DNA of 64,000 nt, taken from positions 2,714,501 to 2,778,500 of the forward strand of contig NZ_OX030782.1 in NCBI RefSeq assembly GCF_943733665.1, read 5' to 3'. Source of the stretch: Aquimarina sp. Aq107. GTDB lineage: Bacteria; Bacteroidota; Bacteroidia; Flavobacteriales; Flavobacteriaceae. The notes below the pieces were generated by a model that was not told the origin of the DNA, searched no databases, and worked only from the letters and a program-made list of their open reading frames with translations. Positions 17,260-25,251 of this stretch are shown here, piece by piece. The position numbers and the translations under genes were made by a program. Positions within the stretch are counted from its first letter, which is position 1. Every line of letters starts with the position of its first letter.

Positions 17260-18393
17260 TCAATCAAATTTTAGTTTGGGTAATATTCGAATTGTTGACT
17301 CCTTTTCTTCCTCCAGATTAATGTATTTAGCTTTCTCTGATTTTTCAAACTCTGGAACTATTTGGAATTCTATTCTTCCTGTTTTATGAATATTTCTTGC
17401 AAAAAACTCCCAATCAATACTAATTGACTTGGTGTGATGGCTTGCTCTAAAACAAACGGAATCAATTCTAATACTATCTTTTTGAACTAGTATTTCATTT
17501 TCTGGAACAAACTGACATTTAAACTTTTCAGTAAATTTAACATTATACTTATATTCATAGGTATCCAAATATTTCTTCTGCTTGTCTACAGAGTCAACTT
17601 CAACAACATTATTAAATTTTAAATAAAGTTTATAATTTTCAAGAACTTGCGGACTTACATTTTTCAATCTTAAATCTAACACACAATTACTTAGATTTAT
17701 TTCCTTATATGTACTAAATCTTAAACCGTTTAGATGATAAGTTACAGGCTGACAATTTGTATTAGATAATTCATCTTCAAATTCATAATCGTCCGAACTT
17801 AAATAATCCAAAAATTCATCATAATTCTCTACATTCTTCAATTTTGAATCATAAAATGGGCTATTAAAATCATCCATTTCCTTTATTTTATTGAGAGTAT
17901 CCATCGGATTCTTTCCTGCCAATTCATACAACTTTTTTTGACTTTCCCTGTCAAAATATAATGTCTCTTCTTTAATAAAAATCGGTCTGAATATTCCATC
18001 AAAATCTTTATTTTCAACAATTAACTCAATAACTTCATTACTCGGAATTTCAATTCCATATTTCTCCACTTGGGCAAACCAAGATTCTTTATGTTTACGC
18101 AACTCTTCTGGAGATAATTTCGATCCTTTTGGATGTCCTGCAAAATAATGTCCGGCATCCGAATGACAATCAAAACACAAAGCTATTGCATTTTCAAAAC
18201 TATCATCACCTCCTTGTTTTTTTGGTTTAATATGATGTATTTCCATGTTTAAACCAGCTGGTTTATGACATACGCAACAATGCCTTGCGCTTTTAACAAA
18301 TATTTCCTCTCTAATTTCTTTTGAAAACGACAAATCCTTAATTTTTAAAGAGTTAAAATTAATATTTATAAAGTTCAAATAAACATCCTCCAT
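17260..18393 (-). CDS. HNH endonuclease-domain protein, antisense to the array, cassette 5
   Basis: 377 aa from Met at 18393 (MEDVYL); the upstream Met at 18420 overlaps the cassette end. Near residues 37-80 an HNH motif is visible: CCVCHKPAGLNMEIHHIKPK, then NAIALCFDCHSDAGHY, with two CxxC zinc pairs and the catalytic His in HHIKPK. The C-terminal 250 residues are beta-rich and unrecognised. It may be a DNA nuclease used in defence or as a toxin. The gene faces against the array and fills its cassette, with the stop 6 bp from the 5' core. It must have its own promoter, so it does not depend on read-through. Confidence 0.78.
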   Translation of the reverse strand: MEDVYLNFININFNSLKIKDLSFSKEIREEIFVKSARHCCVCHKPAGLNMEIHHIKPKKQGGDDSFENAIALCFDCHSDAGHYFAGHPKGSKLSPEELRKHKESWFAQVEKYGIEIPSNEVIELIVENKDFDGIFRPIFIKEETLYFDRESQKKLYELAGKNPMDTLNKIKEMDDFNSPFYDSKLKNVENYDEFLDYLSSDDYEFEDELSNTNCQPVTYHLNGLRFSTYKEINLSNCVLDLRLKNVSPQVLENYKLYLKFNNVVEVDSVDKQKKYLDTYEYKYNVKFTEKFKCQFVPENEILVQKDSIRIDSVCFRASHHTKSISIDWEFFARNIHKTGRIEFQIVPEFEKSEKAKYINLEEEKESTIRILPKLKFD

Positions 18394-18421
18394 AAATAGT
18401 AATAAACAAAATAATAACATT

Positions 18422-18589
18422 TGCTAACACCAAGTATGATGTCATAGCAGTTAAAGGATAACCCAAAGGTTCTTGTATATTTGCTATGGCGCAGAGATTT
18501 TATGATGAAAAAGTTATAAAATCAGCGCAGAAATATCGATGGCAAGGTAACATTTTGCTCTGCTACGACACATACTTATAACGTTACCA
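18422..18589 (+). repeat. attC-like site 5 (F1)
   Basis: 168 bp. Left core TGCTAAC (ATTTGCTAAC complements GTTAGCAAAT at the cassette start), right core GTTACCA. Right arm CTGCTACGACACATAC. Confidence 0.87.
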
Positions 18590-18602
18590 TACATTGAAGA
18601 AC

Positions 18603-18992
18603 ATGAAACAAATCTTTGGACTTTTAATATCAATTATCTTTCTGACATCATGTTCAGAGAATTTTGACATTAAAGACCCAGCAGAATTCAATAAACAGAT
18701 TGAGAAAAGAACTGACATTGCAATAGCGAAAGAATTAATTGAAATCTATTACAACTATCCTACTAATGAAGGAACACCTAAGCTTGAAATAGAAAGTAAA
18801 GAATTAGGTATAGGATTAATAGAAGTTACTCTAATTCACGATGGACAAGAAGATGACTCGCAAAAAGCGACAAAAATTGTTATGACAGCTAAACTGACAG
18901 GTAAAAAATGGACAGTTCATGAAATCAAAACAAATAGAAAATGTTGGGACGGACGTGGACATACTGAATGGGGAACCGAATGGTGTAATTAA
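18603..18992 (+). CDS. Small lipoprotein, cassette 6
   Basis: 129 aa from the ATG at 18603; a TTG three codons earlier is possible. The signal peptide MKQIFGLLISIIFLTSCSEN has an LTSC lipobox, so the protein is probably lipidated at that Cys and anchored in the envelope. The mature part has no motif I recognise; it ends in a Cys/Trp-rich segment (KCWDGRGHTEWGTEWCN). The gene shares its cassette with a small membrane protein that starts 3 bp after its stop. Confidence 0.72.
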   Translation: MKQIFGLLISIIFLTSCSENFDIKDPAEFNKQIEKRTDIAIAKELIEIYYNYPTNEGTPKLEIESKELGIGLIEVTLIHDGQEDDSQKATKIVMTAKLTGKKWTVHEIKTNRKCWDGRGHTEWGTEWCN

Positions 18993-18995
18993 CAA

Positions 18996-19220
18996 ATGAA
19001 GAGACGAACTAAAATATTATTGATTTGGATAGTTGGAAATCTAATATTGATTGGAAAGTACTTTTTGGACAAACTTAGTATCCAATGTGAACCCTGCTTA
19101 CCAGGTTACCCATGTCCACCATGTCAGACAGATTATATGTCCAATATTTGGATTTATCTTCTTGGTTGGAATTTGATTTCAATTGTCCTAGGTTTAATGT
19201 GGATGAAATTGAAAAAATAA
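18996..19220 (+). CDS. Small membrane protein with Cys/Pro loop, cassette 6
   Basis: 74 aa with two transmembrane helices flanking a loop CEPCLPGYPCPPCQTDY that holds four Cys in a CxxC..CxxC arrangement. Small proteins with this pattern are frequent orphans in marine Bacteroidota. The Cys pairs might bind metal or form disulphides. It is probably co-transcribed with the lipoprotein gene, and the stop is 7 bp before the left core. Confidence 0.68.
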   Translation: MKRRTKILLIWIVGNLILIGKYFLDKLSIQCEPCLPGYPCPPCQTDYMSNIWIYLLGWNLISIVLGLMWMKLKK

Positions 19221-19227
19221 AAACGTA

Positions 19228-19421
19228 TGGTAACACTGTATATAGCAAATAGGGCGTTTTATGGTTCACGAACGTTCAGTGCTATTTACCAACACCGCCA
19301 AATCGTTGATTTGGCTTTTAAAATGAACAAGATAAAAACAAAATACAACGTTTTGGCTCAGTGCAAACTTGAAAGTTTATCGCTTTCTACTGCCCTACTT
19401 GCCATATACTAAACGTTATAT
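19228..19421 (+). repeat. attC-like site 6 (TATAGCAAATAGGG type)
   Basis: 194 bp. Left core TGGTAAC (GTATGGTAAC complements GTTACCATAC), right core GTTATAT. Arms GTATATAGCAAATAGGGC and GCCCTACTTGCCATATAC pair with two mismatches. Confidence 0.85.
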
Positions 19422-19435
19422 GCAATAACAGAAAG

Positions 19436-20023
19436 ATGTTACATTTGGTGAAATTTAAATCGGAAAACCTATTTGAGAAAACAAAAATCGCAAAGGGTAT
19501 TACTATGCTATCTATTCGATATCCAGATTATGATTTAGAAAAATATGGTTCGAGTTTTTTGAATTTCGAGAAACTAACAAGTCTTTTCTTACAATCGGAC
19601 GTTAATAGTATGAATTTAATTCCTGAAGATGTTGGAGAACTTAAAACATTGAGACAATTAGAGATTCTAAATTTTAATTATCAAGAATTCCCTAAATGGA
19701 TTTTAAAACTTCCTAATTTAGAGGAATTAATATTCAGGGGACATGATATTGAAAATTTGCCAAATTCAATTTCACAATTAACCAAATTAAAATCTTTTCG
19801 ACTTGAAAACTGTGCAATAAAAAAGTTGCCAGAATCAATGTTTAAAATGAATAAGCTAGCTCATTTGTCACTTGCAGATAACTTTAAAATAGAATCAATA
19901 GATAGTAATCATTTACCTATAAACTTGCAAGAATTGGTTGTTACGCCATCGAACTTGTCTTCTAAACAAAAGGAAATGATTCGTGAAAATAGACCAGACT
20001 TACAAATAATAAGTCACGATTAA
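19436..20023 (+). CDS. Leucine-rich repeat protein, cassette 7
   Basis: 195 aa. About five leucine-rich repeats of the 23-residue kind run from residue 40 to 165, e.g. LEELIFRGHDIENLPNSI and LKSFRLENCAIKKLPESM. They form a solenoid for protein binding. No signal peptide or enzymatic domain is present, so it is probably a cytoplasmic interaction protein. The N-terminal 40 residues are unassigned. It is the only gene of its cassette. Confidence 0.8.
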   Translation: MLHLVKFKSENLFEKTKIAKGITMLSIRYPDYDLEKYGSSFLNFEKLTSLFLQSDVNSMNLIPEDVGELKTLRQLEILNFNYQEFPKWILKLPNLEELIFRGHDIENLPNSISQLTKLKSFRLENCAIKKLPESMFKMNKLAHLSLADNFKIESIDSNHLPINLQELVVTPSNLSSKQKEMIRENRPDLQIISHD

Positions 20024-20051
20024 GTAGAAACTTAAAAACACATTAAAAAGC

Positions 20052-20222
20052 ATATAACACTATATATGTGATCATAGCGGCTAAGTGACTAATCGAAAGG
20101 TTATTGTATTTTTGGTAAGGCGCAATGCTTACAGAAAGGAAAAGTTAGCAAACAATGCGCAGAAAAATCGAAAAGCAAGGTAACATTTTGCCCTGCTACG
20201 ACACATATATTAAACGTTAGGG
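20052..20222 (+). repeat. attC-like site 7 (F1)
   Basis: 171 bp. Left core ATATAAC (GCATATAAC complements GTTATATGC), right core GTTAGGG. Canonical F1 arms, with a TATTTTTG box in the left half. Confidence 0.88.
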
Positions 20223-20329
20223 CACATACTCAGAATCTGAAAATCAAAACGCAATCTGAACCTGTCTGCGGACGAGCCTCGAACGTTTGAACTGAGAGTT
20301 TTTGCAGTGGTTAGTTTTAGATCGAAAGT

Positions 20330-20398
20330 AAAAAAGCGATAAAAAAATCACTCAAAAGAAGTATTTAGGAGTAATTCCGCGCAAAAAATCGCTTTTTT
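20330..20398 (+). ncRNA. Candidate structured element, hairpin 8a
   Basis: The stem AAAAAGCGAT / ATCGCTTTTT closes a loop of about 50 nt containing AGGAGTAATTCCGCGC. It is homologous in loop, but not in stem sequence, to hairpins 8b and 15b. Confidence 0.4.
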
Positions 20399-20470
20399 TG
20401 GCTCATCACGATAATTTTGACGGAAAAAGTGTTTGTGATTTTTTGGTTTATAAGTGATCAATCCAAAGGC

Positions 20471-20540
20471 AGCAAAGCGATCGCAGGAAGATAAAATAAG
20501 TAAAACGGAATTATAACGCAATCAGATATCGCTTCGCTGC
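20471..20540 (+). ncRNA. Candidate structured element, hairpin 8b
   Basis: The stem GCAAAGCGAT pairs with ATATCGCTTCGCTGC with a bulge. The loop contains ACGGAATTATAACGCAAT, matching hairpin 15b (ACGGAGTAATTACGCAAG). Confidence 0.4.
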
Positions 20541-20580
20541 GGAATATTTGCAAAGTACAGGCTTGTAAAAGTGGTACGCG

Positions 20581-20751
20581 CCATAACACCATATAAATGA
20601 TCATAGCAGGTCGGTGATGAATCGATAGGTTCGTGTATATTTGGTAAGGCGCAATGCTTGCAAAACGAAAAAATTAGCAACCAATGCGCAGAAAAACCAT
20701 AAAACAGGGTAACAATTTGCCCTGCTACGACACTTATATATAACGTTAGCG
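20581..20751 (+). repeat. attC-like site 8 (F1)
   Basis: 171 bp. Left core CCATAAC matches the cassette start GTTAGGG with one mismatch. Right core GTTAGCG. Arms ATATAAATGATCATAGCAGG and CCTGCTACGACACTTATAT. Confidence 0.85.
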
Positions 20752-20771
20752 TTTATTGTGAAAAATATAAA

Positions 20772-21458
20772 ATGAATAAATCAAGATTTTTAATTCTTAT
20801 CCTATCTTTAATTTTAACAATTGGATGTAAAAATGATAAAACTAAGGCTGTTCAATTTGAAAAACAGTCAACCACTTCAAAAAGTAACTTGAATGAGGGA
20901 AAAACTGAATTAAAATCTGAAAAAATCAATTCTGAAAAGATTATTACGGAAAATGAAGATTTGATTGATCTAGAAAAAGAATCTAAAATAAAATTTGGAG
21001 ATTACTTCCTGACTTACAACAAAACCAATATAAGCCTTTGTTGTAAACTTGAACTTCATAATCCATTGGATGGTCTCGACAGTAAAACGATTAAAACTTT
21101 TTTGACTGACTATAAATTCAGAAAGGACACTACAGAATATGCATATAATTATATCTATTCAAAAGGTAATTCGATTTTTAAAATCGTAGAATTGAGACCC
21201 GAGAAAAGTGGTGAAAACGCTACTTTTATAGGTCAAGGAAAGTTAGTGGATGACTCTATTACTCTTTCAAACGGTATTAAAATCGGAATGGATAAAAATG
21301 ATTTTCTAGATAAGTACTTTGTTTACAGTAAGGAAGCTATTGATAGTTTATCTCAAGTAGCGGTTTGCGAAGATGAAAGAGGTGAATTATTTACGAAATA
21401 TAAATTTGAGGATGGAAAACTCATAGAGATTGAATTTGGAAGTCCTAATGAAAAATAA
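20772..21458 (+). CDS. Lipoprotein of unknown function, cassette 9
   Basis: 228 aa. The signal peptide (MNKSRFLILILSLILTIGCK) has a lipobox Cys. A Lys/Glu/Ser-rich linker precedes a mature domain of about 150 residues with no recognised motif. It is probably membrane-anchored by lipid. The gene is alone in its cassette, and the stop overlaps the spacer of the short site that follows by only a few bases. Confidence 0.7.
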   Translation: MNKSRFLILILSLILTIGCKNDKTKAVQFEKQSTTSKSNLNEGKTELKSEKINSEKIITENEDLIDLEKESKIKFGDYFLTYNKTNISLCCKLELHNPLDGLDSKTIKTFLTDYKFRKDTTEYAYNYIYSKGNSIFKIVELRPEKSGENATFIGQGKLVDDSITLSNGIKIGMDKNDFLDKYFVYSKEAIDSLSQVAVCEDERGELFTKYKFEDGKLIEIEFGSPNEK

Positions 21459-21462
21459 CAAA

Positions 21463-21530
21463 CGCTAACAATTTGTATATTGCATATGCTCCCTTTGGGT
21501 AGCAAACGCAACATACAATAACCGTTGGCA
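21463..21530 (+). repeat. attC-like site 9 (F5, short canonical form)
   Basis: 68 bp. Left core CGCTAAC (AACGCTAAC complements GTTAGCGTT), right core GTTGGCA. Arms TTGTATATTGCATATGCT and AGCAAACGCAACATACAA form a hairpin with CCCTTTGGGT at the apex. Size and shape fit textbook attC sites. Confidence 0.9.
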
Positions 21531-21558
21531 TTCATTAAAAAAACCGATAATACTCGAA

Positions 21559-21822
21559 ATGAAATACTATAAATATAAATGGAATGAATCACGTGGCCAC
21601 CAATTTGACGATTGGGGTTTTTCATTATGGTATATAGAAATTGGAGAAGATAATTATTACAATAAATTGATTACAATATATGATAATGGGAAAATCTTAA
21701 AATACTCAGAAGATAAGTTAGACGACCAATTTGGCGGATTACCTGAAGGAAAGTTTAATTTATCTGAATTTGATGGCATAGAATGTTCTAAAAATGAATT
21801 TGAAGAAAATTGGAATCGATAA
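21559..21822 (+). CDS. Hypothetical protein, cassette 10
   Basis: 87 aa. An aromatic-rich small protein (MKYYKYKWNESRGHQFDDWG) with no recognised family. The segment DNGKILKYSEDKLDDQFGGL suggests a short beta-sheet domain. Its last four codons overlap the start of the macrodomain gene, so the two are probably translated together and may act as a pair. It could be an immunity or antitoxin partner of the macrodomain protein, though nothing in the sequence shows that. Confidence 0.65.
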   Translation: MKYYKYKWNESRGHQFDDWGFSLWYIEIGEDNYYNKLITIYDNGKILKYSEDKLDDQFGGLPEGKFNLSEFDGIECSKNEFEENWNR

Positions 21823-22280
21823 ACTACATAAAAGGTGATGCAACAACTCCAATAGGAAATGACAAAAAATTGATTGTTCATATCTGTAATGATATTGGTG
21901 GATGGGGAAAAGGATTTGTCTTGGCAATATCTAAAAAATGGAAAAAACCAGAACAGAAATATCGTGAATGGTATAAATCACAACAGAATTTTGAATTAGG
22001 AGAAGTTCAATTTGTCGACTTAGATTATGACTTATCAATTGCTAATATGATTGGACAACACAAAATCAAAAGATTGAAAGGACAAATTCCTATACGATAT
22101 GAAGCCGTTGAAAAATGTTTATCGAAAGCAGCTGACTATTCTAAAGAAAATAATTTTTCAATTCATATGCCGAGAATTGGTTGTGGTCTTGCTGGAGGAG
22201 ACTGGAATACAATTGAACAAATTATACAGAAAAAATTAATAGACAGAAATATAAAAGTGACTGTTTATGACTTTGAATAA
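21810..22280 (+). CDS. Macrodomain (ADP-ribose-binding) protein, cassette 10
   Basis: 156 aa from a TTG start overlapping the upstream gene. The fold reads clearly: INYIKGDATTP, LIVHICNDIGGWGKGFVLAIS (the Gly-rich ADP-ribose loop), LSIANMIGQHKI, and IHMPRIGCGLAGGDWNTIE (second phosphate loop). Related macrodomains bind or hydrolyse ADP-ribose and some remove ADP-ribose from DNA or protein. DarG-type antitoxins have such domains, but no DarT-like toxin is visible here. It acts in the cytoplasm. Confidence 0.85.
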   Translation: MESINYIKGDATTPIGNDKKLIVHICNDIGGWGKGFVLAISKKWKKPEQKYREWYKSQQNFELGEVQFVDLDYDLSIANMIGQHKIKRLKGQIPIRYEAVEKCLSKAADYSKENNFSIHMPRIGCGLAGGDWNTIEQIIQKKLIDRNIKVTVYDFE

Positions 22281-22292
22281 AAAATAACGAAA

Positions 22293-22485
22293 TGCCAACA
22301 ATGTATAAAAAACATAGGGCATTTGTGTTTAACCGAAAAGCCAGTGTTTATTTGCAAAGTCGCCAAATATAAAATTTGGCATTTTCAATAAAAAAGATAA
22401 AAGCAAAATATTATATTTGGCTTAGTACCAATCCGAAACGTATCGCTTATCACCTGCCCTACGTTTCTTATACGAGACGTTAGCA
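22293..22485 (+). repeat. attC-like site 10 (F3)
   Basis: 193 bp. Left core TGCCAAC (AATGCCAAC complements GTTGGCATT), right core GTTAGCA. Arms GTATAAAAAACATAGGGC and GCCCTACGTTTCTTATAC. Confidence 0.87.
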
Positions 22486-22618
22486 CATATTGAAATCAAA
22501 TAATGGTATTAGGTTAGTATGAATTGGTTACGGTTAGTTTTAAAAAAGGAATTGTAATTCATCTAATTTTAAGACATAAATACCATAAATCAAGTAAATT
22601 TATAAATTATTTAATATA

Positions 22619-22655
22619 AAATTTCACTTATAAGTGAAATTTATTTCTATATTTA
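22619..22655 (+). promoter_or_regulatory. Operator palindrome and promoter of the TAC module
   Basis: A perfect 24-bp palindrome, centred on TTTCACTTATAAGTGAAA (22619-22642), lies just upstream of TATATTTA (22648-22655), a near match to the -7 element. The start codon follows at 22663. Antitoxins usually autorepress through such palindromes, so this is a likely HigA-type operator. Confidence 0.6.
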
Positions 22656-22662
22656 CCGACTA

Positions 22663-23202
22663 ATGAATGGAATAATACGCTTAAAACACATCAATGATTA
22701 TGCAAAAGTAAGCTACTATTCAATCTGTTTAGATTATGACGATGAACCTATTGAAAGTATAGATTCTTTATTTGAATCGTTTATAAAAGAACAATCTAAC
22801 AATAAAGAAAAACTAAATCATATTTTAAGTTGGTTAGCGGAAATAGGAAATAAATATGGAGCAACAACAAGATATTTTAGACCGGAACAGCTACAAGGAG
22901 AAGCTCTAGGGTTACCTCCAAGACAATTTACTAAAGAACCTGTTTATACTGAAGATGGAGCACCACTTCCAAACAATTTGAGATTATATTGTCACATGCT
23001 TAATGAAAATGTAGTCATTTTATTTTCGGGAGGAATAAAAACAGCAAAAACACCGCAAGAATGCAATAATGTAAAACATCATTTTAAGCTAGCAAACAAA
23101 CTAACTAATATTATTGACCAAGCCATAAAAGAAAAAGACATTATCTGGGTTGACGAAAATTCGGATATTGATTACTCTGACGACTTAATACTTTACTATT
23201 GA
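22663..23202 (+). CDS. HigB/RelE-like toxin of a toxin-antitoxin-chaperone module, cassette 11
   Basis: 179 aa. The central region RLYCHMLNENVVILFSGGIKTA is the LR.Y....IV.L.GG.K pattern of the RelE/HigB ribonuclease-toxin fold, and an acidic tail follows. It is inferred to cleave mRNA when free of its partner. It is followed after 3 bp by an HTH antitoxin and then a SecB-like chaperone gene, the order expected of a TAC operon. The palindromic operator lies immediately upstream. It is one of the few multi-gene cassettes. Confidence 0.72.
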   Translation: MNGIIRLKHINDYAKVSYYSICLDYDDEPIESIDSLFESFIKEQSNNKEKLNHILSWLAEIGNKYGATTRYFRPEQLQGEALGLPPRQFTKEPVYTEDGAPLPNNLRLYCHMLNENVVILFSGGIKTAKTPQECNNVKHHFKLANKLTNIIDQAIKEKDIIWVDENSDIDYSDDLILYY

Positions 23203-23205
23203 CCC

Positions 23206-23580
23206 ATGAAAAAAAACAACATAATAAACGATTGGCTTACTGAAAACAAAGACCCCGAGATTGAGAAATTGGTGAGTCGTAATTTGGCAATTGCCAATAA
23301 GGTTCATAAAATTTTAAAAGAACGTAATCTTAGTGATAGTGATTTTGCCAAAATATTAGGGAAGAGACCTTCTGAAGTATCCAAATGGTTAAGCGGAACA
23401 CATAATTTGACCCAAAAATCAATTATTAAAATGGAATTGGCTCTGGGTGTTCAACTTATTTACATTGAACAAGTACATAAATATGTGTATCTAGGGAAAA
23501 TAGAAGGAAGTATGAAAGAGGAAATAAATAAATATACTGGTAAAAAATACAAAAAAACAATGCCAGCTTATGCAAGCTAA
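23206..23580 (+). CDS. HigA-like XRE-family antitoxin, cassette 11
   Basis: 124 aa. The middle holds a helix-turn-helix of XRE type: KILKERNLSDSDFAKILGKRPSEVSKWLSGTHNLTQKSIIKMELALG. It probably binds the upstream palindrome and neutralises the toxin. The C-terminal extension (KEEINKYTGKKYKKTMPAYAS) is short, basic and probably disordered, like the chaperone-addiction segment of TAC antitoxins. Its stop overlaps the chaperone start codon (TAATG), which indicates translational coupling. Confidence 0.8.
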   Translation: MKKNNIINDWLTENKDPEIEKLVSRNLAIANKVHKILKERNLSDSDFAKILGKRPSEVSKWLSGTHNLTQKSIIKMELALGVQLIYIEQVHKYVYLGKIEGSMKEEINKYTGKKYKKTMPAYAS

Positions 23581-24035
23581 TGAGCGAATTAAATAATAAT
23601 AATATCGACCCCGAAAAAATACATCTAAAGTACATAGAAAAAGTAACTGCAACTATAGATGAATTTGAATCGCAGGAATCTAACCCTTCAATTGCTATAA
23701 ATATTGCGCACGTAAGTGGTCATAGCATAGAAGAAAGTAAATATCTACTAGGTTTACAGATTGTCTTATCAACTACGGATTCACCACAAAAATTAGAATG
23801 TGAATTTAGATATAATTTTCATTTCTCAATAGAGAATCTAAATGAGATGTACAAACTTAATGAAAACAATAATCCTGTATTCAAAAAATTATTCGTTGCA
23901 ACTTTAGCAGGAATTTCGTATTCAACACTAAGAGGAATTATTTTTGAAAAAACCCTTAACACTAATTGGGGTGCTTTAGCTCTTCCCGTAATTAATCCTT
24001 CTAAAATATTGGATAGTTGGATTGAAAAAAAATAA
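23580..24035 (+). CDS. SecB-like chaperone, third component of the TAC module
   Basis: 151 aa. The C-terminal segment STLRGIIFEKT...WGALALPVINPSKIL has the RG..LP.(I/V)NP pattern of SecB-family proteins, preceded by an alternating beta pattern. In TAC systems a solitary SecB-like protein protects the antitoxin from degradation. The start codon overlaps the antitoxin stop. The assignment rests on residue pattern and gene order. Confidence 0.7.
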   Translation: MSELNNNNIDPEKIHLKYIEKVTATIDEFESQESNPSIAINIAHVSGHSIEESKYLLGLQIVLSTTDSPQKLECEFRYNFHFSIENLNEMYKLNENNNPVFKKLFVATLAGISYSTLRGIIFEKTLNTNWGALALPVINPSKILDSWIEKK

Positions 24036-24042
24036 CAACATG

Positions 24043-24110
24043 TGCTAACAATTTGTATAGTTCATTTGCTCCCTTCGGGAAGCAAACGCACCATACAATA
24101 GCCGTTACCG
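24043..24110 (+). repeat. attC-like site 11 (F5, short)
   Basis: 68 bp. Left core TGCTAAC (TGTGCTAAC complements GTTAGCACA), right core GTTACCG. Apex TTTGCTCCCTTCGGGAAGCAAA. Confidence 0.9.
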
Positions 24111-24498
24111 CACATGAAAATCAGGTCGAGTAAAAATGGAATAGTACGCAAGTATGATCTGAAAAACTGGTACGGAATCGGAATCAAAAACTGACGGAAA
24201 ACTGACTCCTAAATTGAATAGTTAACCGAAATCTGAAAACCAAAACGCAACGACTGACATTACTCGGACGAAAAAATGAAAGAGTTTGCGGAATCGAAAC
24301 GCAACTGCTGACAGTACTCGGACGGCTAAATGAAATGTTTTGCGGAGGATTAACTTGAATTTGAAAGCAAAACGCAATCAAAACCTACTGCGGACAGTAC
24401 TCAGACGGCTAAATGAAGTGTTTTGCGGAGAATTAACGGAAAATGAAATCTTGAAAAGAAATAATTACGAAACAAAACGCAAAAACACATGCGGTAAC
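24104..24498 (+). other. ORF-less cassette 12, first copy of a tandem pair
   Basis: About 395 bp before its site and no convincing gene. Both frames that are open (minus strand 24184-24381 and plus strand 24340-24534) look incidental, and one runs into the hairpin. It contains three imperfect repeats of about 65 bp, each with ACGCAAC..., GACAGTACTCGGACGG, CTAAATGAA and TTTTGCGGA. Such regular repeats suggest a structured RNA. Confidence 0.6.
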
Positions 24499-24665
24499 AA
24501 TATATATGTGATCATGGCTGAGATTTGGGTTTAATCGAATGGTTCTCGTATATTTATAATGGCGAAATGATTTTAAAGCTGAATTAAAGTATAAAATCTG
24601 CGCAGAAATGTCCGATGGTTAGGTAACAATTTGCCTCGCCACGACACATATATTAGACGTTACCG
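24492..24665 (+). repeat. attC-like site 12 (F1 variant)
   Basis: 174 bp. Left core CGGTAAC (ATGCGGTAAC complements GTTACCGCAC), right core GTTACCG. Right arm CGCCACGACACATATATTAGACGTT. Followed directly by an almost identical cassette. Confidence 0.87.
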
Positions 24666-25056
24666 CACATGAAAATCAGGTCGAGTAAAAATGGAATAGT
24701 ACGCAAGTATGATCTGAAAAACTGGTACGGAATCGGAATCAAAAACTGACGGAAAACTGACTCCTAAATTGAATAGTTAACCGAAATCTGAAAACCAAAA
24801 CGCAACGACTGACATTACTCGGACGAAAAAATGAAAGAGTTTGCGGAATCAAAACGCAACTGCTGACAGTACTCGGACGGCTAAATGAAATGTTTTGCGG
24901 AGGATTAACTTGAATTTGAAAGCAAAACGCAATCAAAACCTACTGCGGACAGTACTCAGACGGCTAAATGAAGTGTTTTGCGGAGAATTAACGAAAAATG
25001 AAATCTTGAAAAGAAATAATTACGGAGCAAAACGCAAAAAAAACACATGCGGTAAC
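24659..25056 (+). other. ORF-less cassette 13, second copy of a tandem pair
   Basis: Nearly identical to cassette 12 (a handful of substitutions and a 3-nt indel). The duplication includes the attC-like site, so it was probably inserted twice or duplicated by recombination. The triple repeat of about 65 bp is conserved. Confidence 0.65.
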
Positions 25057-25223
25057 AATATATATGTGATCATGGCTGAGATTTGGGTTTAATCGAATGG
25101 TTCTCGTATATTTATAATGGCGCAATGATTTTAAAGCTGAATTAAAGTATAAAATCTGCGCAGAAATGTCCGATGGTTAGGTAACAATTTGCCTCGCCAC
25201 GACACATATATTAGACGTTGTAA
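25050..25223 (+). repeat. attC-like site 13 (F1 variant)
   Basis: 174 bp. Left core CGGTAAC, right core GTTGTAA. Practically identical to site 12, with a single change GGCGAAATG to GGCGCAATG that restores the usual inner stem. Confidence 0.87.
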
Positions 25224-25251
25224 GTAATTATCAAAATTCAAATAAACTAAA

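Larger units (their letters stand above)
20216..20587 (+). other. ORF-less cassette 8 with two covarying hairpins
   Basis: No credible reading frame occupies this cassette. It has two hairpins: 20330-20398 (stem AAAAAGCGAT / ATCGCTTTTT) and 20471-20540 (stem GCAAAGCGAT / ATATCGCTTCGCTGC). Each encloses a loop with a GGAGTAATT/CGGAATTATAACGC-type motif. The same architecture recurs in cassette 15. An RNA or structured-DNA function is likely but unknown. Confidence 0.6.

Noticed and set aside
24184-24381. Minus-strand frame of 65 codons repeated at 24739-24936
   Set aside because: Its conservation only reflects the near-identical tandem cassettes. It has no start context or protein-like composition and lies across the repeats of about 65 bp.
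24340-24534. Plus-strand frame of 64 codons in the ORF-less cassettes
   Set aside because: It runs into the following site (GNNIYVIMAEIWV is read from hairpin sequence) and has a low-complexity, repeat-derived composition.
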